Source: Acidobacteriota bacterium (GTDB taxonomy: Bacteria > Acidobacteriota > Thermoanaerobaculia > Multivoradales > JAHEKO01). From it: a stretch of DNA of 7,923 nt. The notes below the pieces were generated by a model that was given only the letters and a program-made list of their open reading frames with translations, did no database searches and was not told the DNA's origin. Where the stretch lies: contig SBFI01000041.1 in assembly GCA_006227875.1 (NCBI GenBank), positions 1-7,923 on the forward strand, written 5' to 3'. Shown here piece by piece: positions 1 to 5,565 of this stretch (position 1 is the first letter of the stretch; each line of letters opens with the position of its first letter). Made by a program: the position numbers and the translations under genes.

Positions 1-318
1 TTTGTCGGCCAGGTTCTTGGGATTGTGGTCCCCGGCCTCACTCCAGACCGTATCACCGGCCTTGGCCTCCACCACCTGGCTCGAGCCGTCGGGCATCGTG
101 AACTGAACCTTCATATCGGTCAAGAAAATGGCCACCCCTTCCGGGTGGTAGTGCATCACCGACTTCTCCCCCGGACCATAGGTGATCCGCACCACGCGCA
201 CATCGTCATTCTCGAACACCACCTTGTAGTGTTTGGAATCGACCTTGGTCGGATCCTCGCCGGCCGACAAAGGCGCTACCGCCAACAGTAGACACAGAAC
301 AAACAAACTCTTACGCAT
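1..318 (-). CDS. Exported small cupin-domain protein (3' end cut by window edge)
   Basis: The frame starts at the ATG read from 318 down to 316 and stays open for 106 codons to the left edge, so the C-terminus is missing. Residues 1-20 look like a signal peptide: MRKS followed by a Leu/Val/Ala-rich core ending in LSAG. The rest reads as a single cupin barrel. Motif 1 appears as H56-x-H58 with E60 just after it, and motif 2 as G88 followed by H98 and N102 (H-x3-N). These residues normally bind a divalent metal. A strong Shine-Dalgarno GGAGG (plus-strand 325-329) lies 6 nt before the start and fixes it. The small cupin fold does not define a substrate, so I assign no reaction. The protein is probably periplasmic. 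It is divergent from the permease, so the two may share a control region. Confidence 0.85.
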   Translation of the reverse strand, partial: MRKSLFVLCLLLAVAPLSAGEDPTKVDSKHYKVVFENDDVRVVRITYGPGEKSVMHYHPEGVAIFLTDMKVQFTMPDGSSQVVEAKAGDTVWSEAGDHNPKNLADK

Positions 319-436
319 AGCGAACCTCCACTCCAATTCGAGTCGCGTTGCCGCGGACTCACTTCCTGTATGGCTAAAGCTGGCGCGCATCTTATCACCG
401 ACCCCGGGACAGCCATGGGATAGGATTCGGGCCATC
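319..436. promoter_or_regulatory. Divergent intergenic region between cupin and permease genes
   Basis: About 118 bp separate the two divergent start codons, so promoters for both genes should lie here unless the permease starts elsewhere. I see no convincing -35/-10 pair on either strand and no clear inverted-repeat operator. The region is called from gene layout alone. Confidence 0.5.
325..329 (-). promoter_or_regulatory. Shine-Dalgarno of the cupin gene
   Basis: Reads GGAGG on the minus strand, 6 nt upstream of the ATG at 318. It supports a start that places a signal peptide at the very N-terminus. Confidence 0.8.
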
Positions 437-1804
437 TTGTCCGATTCCGAGATCGTGACCGCGGCGCCCGCCACCCGGCCGGCCGTGGCGGCTCCGCGGG
501 TCGTCTACGACATCGACGACCGGCCGCCGCTGGCCGAGGCCATCCCGCTGGGCTTCCAACACCTGGTGGCCATGCTGCTGGGGAACATCACGCCGCCGCT
601 GCTGATCACTGGCGCGCTGGGGCTGGCCACCGGCGAGATCGCATTTGTGCTGCAGATGGTGCTGGTGATGGCCGGTCTCGCCACCCTGGTCCAGGCCTAC
701 CCCATCGGTCCGGTAGGCGGTCGTATCCCGGTCATCATGGGGACCTCGATCGCGTTTGTCGGCGGCGCCATCGCCATCGGCCGCCAGCACGGTCTGGCAG
801 TGGTCTTTGGCGCCTGTCTCGCAGCCTGTCTAGTGGAGGTGGTCTTGGGCTTCTCCATCGTCCGGCTCCGTCGCCTCTTCCCGCCGCTGGTCAACGGCAT
901 CGTGGTGATGCTTATCGGGCTGACCCTGATCCCGGTGGGAATGGACTACGCCGCCGGTGGGGTCAACGCGGACGACTATGGCTCGCTTGCAAACCTGGGG
1001 GTCGCGGCGGTGGTCTTTCTCGTCACCCTGCTGCTCAACCAGTTCGGCCGCGGCTTTGTCAGCTACGCCAGCATGCTGATCGGGGTGATCGTCGGCTATG
1101 CCGCCGCCTTTGGCCTGGGAAAGGTCGATCTGACCCCCGTCGCCGACGCCGCCTGGTTCGCGCTCCCCCGCCCTCTCGCCTACGGTATCGAGTTCCAGTG
1201 GGCGGCCATCCTGGTGATGGGCTTTATCTATGTCATCTCCGCCATGGAGACCATCGGTGACATCACCGGCACCATCGCCGCCATCGGCCGCGAGCCCACG
1301 GACGACGAGCTGCGTGGGGGCCTGGTCGCCGACGGGGTAATGAGCGGCTTTGCCGCAATCTTTAGCGCCTTCCCCAACACTTCGTATTCACAGAACGTCG
1401 GCCTGATCAACTTCACCGGGGTCGTCAGCCGCCATGTCACTGCCATCGGCGGCATCATCCTCGTGGCGTTGGGCGTGGTCCCCAAGGTGGGCGCTTTTTT
1501 CGCCACCATCCCACCGGCGGTGATCGGCGGCGGGGGTCTCATCATGTTCGCCATGATCTTCGCCTCCGGTCTCTCCATCATCCACCGCTCGGTGCCGCTG
1601 ACCCGCCGCAATCTCGTCATCCTCGCCGTCGCCACCGGCCTCGGCCTCGGCGTCGAGCTCCGCCCCGATGTGCTCCAGTATCTGCCCGAGGGTCTACGCA
1701 CCTTCTTTGGCTCGGGTCTGATCGCCGGGGGACTGTCGGCTTTGGTGCTGAATCTAGTATTTCCCGAGCGCCACCGACGCGATCCGGGCAACGACCACGG
1801 ATAG
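437..1804 (+). CDS. NCS2-family nucleobase permease (xanthine/uric-acid-type)
   Basis: This is a polytopic inner-membrane transporter of the nucleobase-cation symporter 2 (xanthine/uracil permease) family, about 455 residues with the start chosen here, which is normal for the family. Many hydrophobic helices span about residues 35-445. Family landmarks are LATGE early on, a GGRIPVIMGTS segment, AMETIGDITGT with the substrate-site acidic residue E271 and D275, and the signature Q319-N-x-G-x4-T327-G. Glutamine rather than glutamate in first position favours the xanthine/uric acid branch over UraA-type uracil carriers; this is family knowledge, not proof of substrate. The start is uncertain. The frame is open upstream to 233, but that would overlap the divergent cupin gene. 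The TTG at 437 gives a normal N-terminus, and GTG at 455 is an alternative. No strong ribosome site is visible. Transport is probably proton-coupled purine uptake. Confidence 0.9.
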   Translation: MSDSEIVTAAPATRPAVAAPRVVYDIDDRPPLAEAIPLGFQHLVAMLLGNITPPLLITGALGLATGEIAFVLQMVLVMAGLATLVQAYPIGPVGGRIPVIMGTSIAFVGGAIAIGRQHGLAVVFGACLAACLVEVVLGFSIVRLRRLFPPLVNGIVVMLIGLTLIPVGMDYAAGGVNADDYGSLANLGVAAVVFLVTLLLNQFGRGFVSYASMLIGVIVGYAAAFGLGKVDLTPVADAAWFALPRPLAYGIEFQWAAILVMGFIYVISAMETIGDITGTIAAIGREPTDDELRGGLVADGVMSGFAAIFSAFPNTSYSQNVGLINFTGVVSRHVTAIGGIILVALGVVPKVGAFFATIPPAVIGGGGLIMFAMIFASGLSIIHRSVPLTRRNLVILAVATGLGLGVELRPDVLQYLPEGLRTFFGSGLIAGGLSALVLNLVFPERHRRDPGNDHG

Positions 1805-1812
1805 GTCAGCAC

Positions 1813-2052
1813 ATGGATCCCGATCCGTCGAACGGTCCGTCGAGCATCGCGCCGATCCTGGTTATTCTGGGCTATGCCGCGTTCTTTCATTTTCTGTACT
1901 CGGCGAGGAATCAGTTCGGCTGGACACGGAGGACGGTCGACTGGCTGGGGCGAGTTACCCGGCATGGAGAGAGCATTGTGCTGATCTGGGCGCTCATTGC
2001 CGACATGCTGGCGGTGGTATTCATCCTCATCAGGTTCACCTCACTCCGGTGA
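1813..2052 (+). CDS. Small two-helix membrane protein, function unknown
   Basis: A 79-residue frame begins 8 bp after the permease stop, with a weak purine-rich stretch (GGATAGG) upstream of the ATG. Two hydrophobic segments are predicted, at about residues 12-29 (IAPILVILGYAAFFHFLY) and 54-74 (SIVLIWALIADMLAVVFILI). They are separated by a basic, Trp-containing loop (ARNQFGWTRRTVDW), consistent with a hairpin in the inner membrane. Codon third positions are GC-rich as in the neighbours, which supports real coding. I do not recognise a family. Its position suggests co-transcription with the permease, but nothing shows that it works with it. Confidence 0.6.
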   Translation: MDPDPSNGPSSIAPILVILGYAAFFHFLYSARNQFGWTRRTVDWLGRVTRHGESIVLIWALIADMLAVVFILIRFTSLR

Positions 2053-2104
2053 GCCCGCGTGAGACCAAAAACACGAAATCACTTGGCTATGGGAGACTCG
2101 CTGG

Positions 2105-2719
2105 ATGAGTTCGACAGACAGGATCCTGCCGCTGGTGTTGCTGGCGGTCACGGTCGTGGTGCTGGTCGTCTCCGGCATCAACCCTCACGACCGGGTGACC
2201 TGGCTGCTGGAGGTGTTGCCGGTGCTAATAGGCATACCCCTGCTGCTGGCGACCTATCGGCGGTTCCCGCTGACCAATCTGCTGTATGTGCTGCTCTTTG
2301 TGCATGCTCTGATACTGATCGTCGGGGGTCACTACACCTATGCCAGGGTACCAGCAGGGTTCTGGTTTCAGGAGCTGTTCGACATGTCGCGCAATCACTA
2401 CGACCGGCTGGGGCATCTTGCGCAGGGCTTCATACCGGCGATTCTGACGCGGGAGATTCTGCTGCGCACCTCGCCGCTGCGGCCGGGCAAGTGGCTCTTC
2501 TTTCTGGTGGTCTGTGTTTGTCTGGCCTTCTCGGCCTTTTACGAGCTGATCGAGTGGTGGACGGCGTTGATCGGTGGAGGATCGGCGGATGATTTCCTGG
2601 GCAGCCAGGGGGATGTCTGGGATGCGCAGTGGGACATGTTTTTGGCCCTGATCGGGTCGATTTCCTCACAATTGTTGCTGTCCGGCTGGCACGACCGGGC
2701 GCTGGCGAAGGATTTCTAG
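2105..2719 (+). CDS. YjdF-family (DUF2238) integral membrane protein
   Basis: This 204-residue protein is close to the usual length of the E. coli YjdF / DUF2238 family. It is strongly hydrophobic, with about five or six predicted transmembrane segments, at roughly residues 8-23, 32-49, 57-74, 105-115, 129-147 and 177-192. The conserved polar blocks of the family are present in order: GGHYTYA (74-80), NHYDRLGHLAQG (97-108), SAFYELIEWW (143-152) and FLGSQGDVWDAQWDM (164-178). The ATG at 2105 follows a GGGAGA ribosome site with good spacing. The function of the family is not established; the conserved His, Asp, Glu and Trp residues near the membrane could form a site, but I cannot name a substrate. 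It lies 52 bp after the small membrane protein and 36 bp before the sigma factor start chosen here. Confidence 0.9.
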   Translation: MSSTDRILPLVLLAVTVVVLVVSGINPHDRVTWLLEVLPVLIGIPLLLATYRRFPLTNLLYVLLFVHALILIVGGHYTYARVPAGFWFQELFDMSRNHYDRLGHLAQGFIPAILTREILLRTSPLRPGKWLFFLVVCVCLAFSAFYELIEWWTALIGGGSADDFLGSQGDVWDAQWDMFLALIGSISSQLLLSGWHDRALAKDF

Positions 2720-2745
2720 GGCAAAATGCCTCATACTTATGGGTC

Positions 2746-2752
2746 AGAGGGA
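2746..2752 (+). promoter_or_regulatory. Shine-Dalgarno that favours the internal sigma-factor start
   Basis: AGAGGGA lies a few nucleotides before the ATG at 2756. The in-frame ATG at 2726 is preceded only by a shorter TAGGG. Protein alignment logic agrees: the conserved sigma region 2 begins shortly after residue 10 of the shorter form. Confidence 0.55.
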
Positions 2753-2755
2753 GTG

Positions 2756-3364
2756 ATGGACGGCGAGTCGAGCGACAGGACACTGGTCAAGCGACTGCTT
2801 GCCGGTGATGAGGAGGCCTTTGAGGAGTTCTTCAACGGCTACTTTCCTCGCCTCTATCGCTTTGCCCTCGCCCGGCTCGACAACTGTCCCGATGCGGCCG
2901 AGGAGATCGCCCAGGTGACCCTCACCAAGGTGGTCTCCAAGCTCGGGACCTACCGTGGGGAGGCCAGATTGTTCACCTGGCTGTGCACCTTTTGCCGGCA
3001 TGAGATCAGCGCCTTTTGGCGGCGGGAGAACCGCCGGCCGCGCCAGGTGGACCTGATCGAGGAGATACCCGAGATTCGGGCCACCCTCGAAACCCTGATG
3101 GTGTCGAGCGGGGGCGGCCCCGAAGAGACCTTGCACCGCAAGGAGATCGCCCGCCTGGTGCAGGTGACTCTCGATCATCTCCCGCCCCGCTACGGCGACG
3201 CGCTGGAGTGGAAGTACATTCACGGATTGACGGTAAAGGAGATTGCCGAGCTGCTGCAGGTGGGCCCAAAAGCGGCCGAATCGCTGCTGACTCGCGCTCG
3301 CAAGGCTTTTCGGGAGGGTTTCTCCGCCCTTGGCGAGCCCCACCTGGCACTGATTCGGAGCTGA
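2756..3364 (+). CDS. ECF-type RNA polymerase sigma factor
   Basis: A 202-residue sigma-70 family protein with only regions 2 and 4, the ECF layout. Region 2 spans about residues 12-94: an opening RLLAGDEEAFEEFF, the core-binding segment DAAEEIAQVTLTKVV, and the -10-recognition segment ending FTWLCTFCRHEISAFWRR. A linker of about 35 residues follows. Region 4 spans about 131-189, with LDHLPPRYGDALEWKYIHG followed by the helix-turn-helix LTVKEIAELLQVGPKAAESL. The linker is acidic at first (DLIEEIPEI). An ATG 30 bp upstream (2726) would add ten residues. The next gene encodes a FecR-like membrane protein, so this is probably held inactive at the inner membrane and released on an envelope signal, as in FecI/FecR systems. 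The ECF subgroup cannot be assigned by eye, and the target promoters are unknown. Confidence 0.93.
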   Translation: MDGESSDRTLVKRLLAGDEEAFEEFFNGYFPRLYRFALARLDNCPDAAEEIAQVTLTKVVSKLGTYRGEARLFTWLCTFCRHEISAFWRRENRRPRQVDLIEEIPEIRATLETLMVSSGGGPEETLHRKEIARLVQVTLDHLPPRYGDALEWKYIHGLTVKEIAELLQVGPKAAESLLTRARKAFREGFSALGEPHLALIRS

Positions 3365-3370
3365 TTGGAC

Positions 3371-3376
3371 AGAGGA
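3371..3376 (+). promoter_or_regulatory. Shine-Dalgarno of the FecR-like gene
   Basis: AGAGGA lies 9 nt before the ATG at 3386. It makes this a better start than the in-frame TTG at 3365, which directly abuts the sigma factor stop. Confidence 0.65.
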
Positions 3377-3385
3377 ATTCGAACC

Positions 3386-4435
3386 ATGAGCAACATCAAC
3401 GACCAACAGCCGCTGGACCAGGATCGCCTGGACGCCGAGCAGGAACAGATCGCCCGGCTTCTCCGGTTGGCCGGTCCACGTCTTGCTGTCCCCCCCGAAA
3501 CATCCACTCGTGTCAGGACCGTCGTCCACGATGAATGGCAAGAATCGATCCGAGCCCGACGCCGGAGAAGTGCCTATCTGTGGACAGGCGCTGCTCTTGC
3601 AGCGGCTGCCGTGTTGGCGCTGGCTGTCGGTCTGACCCTCCGCCCCACCCCCGCCACACCTCTGGACACACCCCAGCTGGTAGCTACCTTCAAAGCCGTA
3701 ACGGGTAACGTCCGGCTTCTTCAGCCGCGGGACGAGCCCGGGGTACCCGGCTCACGTCTGGCGGCAGGCGACACCGTACTCTCGGGTATGGCGGTCAGCA
3801 CCGGGCCCGGAGCCCGAGCGGCTCTACGGCTTGCCGGCGGACCCTCGTTGCGTCTGGGGTACGACACCTTGGTACGGTTCGAGTCGGCGTCGATTCTCGC
3901 CCTGGAGGCGGGTCGGCTCTACCTCGATTCGGGTGACTTCGGTGAAACCGGGTCTTCCCTCTCGGTCCGCACCCCCTTTGGGCTGGTCGAAGACATCGGT
4001 ACACAGTTCGAAGTCGATATCAGGGACCAGAGAATCAAAGTGCGGGTCCGTGAAGGCCTGGTAACCCTGGGACGCGAGGATCGGGTCTTCGAGGCACCAG
4101 CCGGTGTCGAGCTGACGATGGACGACGACGGCGAGCTCACCCGTGGTCCAGTGCCGATCTTCGGCCCCGAGTGGGACTGGATCCTGGAGATCGCACCTCC
4201 CTTCGAGCTGGAGGGCAGCCGGCTGGAGACCTTTCTCGACTGGGTGGAAAGGGAGACCGGGTGGGAAATGCACTACGCTGACAGCGAGCTGGAGAGGGCT
4301 ACCGCCGGCACCGTCCTGCACGGCTCGGTCGCGGGTTTGAGACCCGATCAGGCCCTCGAGGCGGTGCTGCCGACCTGTGGGCTGGTATTTCGCGAAGAGG
4401 GAGGAACGGTTATCATCGCCGCTGGTCTTCTCTGA
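3386..4435 (+). CDS. FecR-like transmembrane regulator (probable anti-sigma factor) with C-terminal STN-like domain
   Basis: A 349-residue single-pass membrane protein. Residues 1-63 are predicted cytoplasmic and end in a basic stop-transfer run (RARRRR), followed by one transmembrane helix at about 64-85. The periplasmic part has a FecR domain at about 104-225, with GDTVLSGMAVSTG (128-140), an ALEAGRLYLDSG strand pair (172-183), and the typical TPFG...GTQFEV block (196-210). An acidic linker leads to a C-terminal STN-like fold at about 273-347 (LETFLDWVERETGWEMHY...TVLHGSVAGLRPDQALEAVL). FecR proteins relay envelope signals to a cognate ECF sigma factor, and the sigma gene ends 21 bp upstream, so pairing is likely. 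The cytoplasmic part lacks an obvious Trp-rich FecR N-terminal (DUF4880-type) pattern, so sigma binding there is inferred from position. Translation from TTG 3365 would add seven residues. Confidence 0.88.
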   Translation: MSNINDQQPLDQDRLDAEQEQIARLLRLAGPRLAVPPETSTRVRTVVHDEWQESIRARRRRSAYLWTGAALAAAAVLALAVGLTLRPTPATPLDTPQLVATFKAVTGNVRLLQPRDEPGVPGSRLAAGDTVLSGMAVSTGPGARAALRLAGGPSLRLGYDTLVRFESASILALEAGRLYLDSGDFGETGSSLSVRTPFGLVEDIGTQFEVDIRDQRIKVRVREGLVTLGREDRVFEAPAGVELTMDDDGELTRGPVPIFGPEWDWILEIAPPFELEGSRLETFLDWVERETGWEMHYADSELERATAGTVLHGSVAGLRPDQALEAVLPTCGLVFREEGGTVIIAAGLL

Positions 4436-4455
4436 CCGACAACCCACGGCCCACC

Positions 4456-5565
4456 ATGCGCGCCAAGGCCATCACCGCCACTCTGGCGATCTTGCTGCTC
4501 CCGCTCTCGGCCGCCGCTGCCGAATCCAAGTCGTTCAAAAAGAAGGACTTCCAGAAACAGTACCGGCAGGTGCTCGGGCGCTACGCCGGCGGCGACTTGG
4601 AGGGCGCGGTGACCAGTCTTGTCGATCTCGAGTCAGCCGCGCTGACGGAGCATGGGGCCAAGGTGCTGAATCGGCTCTGGAAGGCCAAGCTCCAGGTGTT
4701 GAGAGACCTCATGCTCGAAGGTGGTCTGGAGGTCTTGGCGCCGGTTACCCTGTTCCACGAGGACGCCTATGTCGCCTATCTCGACGTGGGCAACTCGCCG
4801 CTGGCCAGACACTCGCGCACCATGACCGCCGATCTGGTGCAGTTCTATTCCGAGAAAGTGGAGAGCCACGAGAGCCAGCTCATGGCCAGCAGTCTCATGG
4901 CCAGCCTGGCCGGTCGCTTCCAGGAAGCGCACCTGGACTCGGCAGCAGTCGAGCTCTTTGCCCTCGCGCTGGAGGTCGACTCTCGAAACGTGGCGGCCCT
5001 CCAGGGACTGGCAGGAATCTATGAGAGGCGTGGCGAATACGAGAGGACGGTCTCCTACCTCGAACAGCTGACAGAGGTCGATCCGCCAAATCGAGAGGGG
5101 CGACTGCGACTGGCGGTCAATCTGATTCGACTCGAGCGACAACGCGAAGCCGGCGAGACTCTGCGTCAGCTCGTCGAGGAGCCGGACAGCGACTGGATCC
5201 TCTCGCTCGCCTATCAGGAATTGGCTCGCATCCTGACCGAGAACGGGGACTTCACCTCGGCCAGAACTCTGCTCCAGGAGGCCGTCCACAGACTACCTCG
5301 CGACCCATCGCTGCCGATTCATCTTGCCTATCTCAATGACCGGGACGAGTCGGTCGACGGCGATGTGGATCTTCTCGTGTCACTTCGCCGGAGCGCGGCA
5401 GACGGTAGCGACTCTCCTCGCTATCTCTACAGCCAGATACCCAGGAGCGCCCTCGAGAATCTTCGTCGTTCACTGCGCCAAGAACGAGACCACCGCCTCT
5501 TGCTGCTTGCCGCCGCCCTCGACGGTAACCACCACTTCGAGACGGCCACGGAGGCTGGATCGTAG
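4456..5565 (+). CDS. Exported TPR-repeat protein
   Basis: A 369-residue protein with a clear signal peptide: MRAK, a hydrophobic core ALLILLPLS-like stretch at residues 5-18, then a SAAAA run with likely cleavage near residue 22. A basic stretch KSFKKKDFQ follows. The middle is helical and contains about four tetratricopeptide-like repeats, at about residues 148-178, 179-212, 213-246 and 247-284, with recurring A-x-x-LAGIYERRGEYERTV-type signatures. Residues 285-369 are less repetitive and end in an Arg/Leu-rich helix. TPR arrays usually bind other proteins, so this is likely a periplasmic scaffold; its partner is unknown. It starts 20 bp after the FecR-like gene with no visible Shine-Dalgarno, suggesting coupled translation, and its stop codon directly abuts the start of the VWA gene. 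Both arrangements support one operon. Confidence 0.85.
   Translation: MRAKAITATLAILLLPLSAAAAESKSFKKKDFQKQYRQVLGRYAGGDLEGAVTSLVDLESAALTEHGAKVLNRLWKAKLQVLRDLMLEGGLEVLAPVTLFHEDAYVAYLDVGNSPLARHSRTMTADLVQFYSEKVESHESQLMASSLMASLAGRFQEAHLDSAAVELFALALEVDSRNVAALQGLAGIYERRGEYERTVSYLEQLTEVDPPNREGRLRLAVNLIRLERQREAGETLRQLVEEPDSDWILSLAYQELARILTENGDFTSARTLLQEAVHRLPRDPSLPIHLAYLNDRDESVDGDVDLLVSLRRSAADGSDSPRYLYSQIPRSALENLRRSLRQERDHRLLLLAAALDGNHHFETATEAGS

Noticed and set aside
348..376. Possible promoter TTGCCG ... TATGGC for the permease
   Set aside because: The spacing to TATGGC is 15 bp and the -10 is poor; at the usual 17 bp the -10 match is worse. Not supportable.
233..436. N-terminal extension of the permease frame back to an ATG at 233
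   Set aside because: It would overlap the divergent cupin gene on the opposite strand, and its sequence (many Ser/Arg/His, no membrane segment) is unlike the start of NCS2 permeases.
1228..1965. Long minus-strand open frame (245 codons) inside the permease
   Set aside because: It is the antisense shadow of GC-rich coding sequence: Arg/Pro/Met-rich, no recognisable domain, and overlaps a clear NCS2 transporter.
2059..2592. Plus-strand GTG-initiated frame of 177 codons overlapping the YjdF gene
   Set aside because: Its translation is Gly/Ala/Arg-rich without family features, while the overlapping frame carries all conserved YjdF blocks.
2721..2750. Possible -10 element (CATACTTAT) just before the sigma gene
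   Set aside because: It lies too close to the start codon to leave room for the ribosome site, and no matching -35 is seen.
2744..3541. 265-codon minus-strand frame antisense to the sigma factor
   Set aside because: It fully overlaps a strongly supported sigma gene and shows no motif; GC-rich coding sequence often leaves long antisense frames open.
4377..5024. 215-codon plus-strand frame overlapping the FecR-like end and the TPR gene
   Set aside because: Arg/Gly/Ser-rich frame-shifted shadow; the TPR frame has a signal peptide and repeats.
4633..5289. 218-codon minus-strand frame inside the TPR gene
   Set aside because: Antisense shadow with no domain, no ribosome site and no coding signature.
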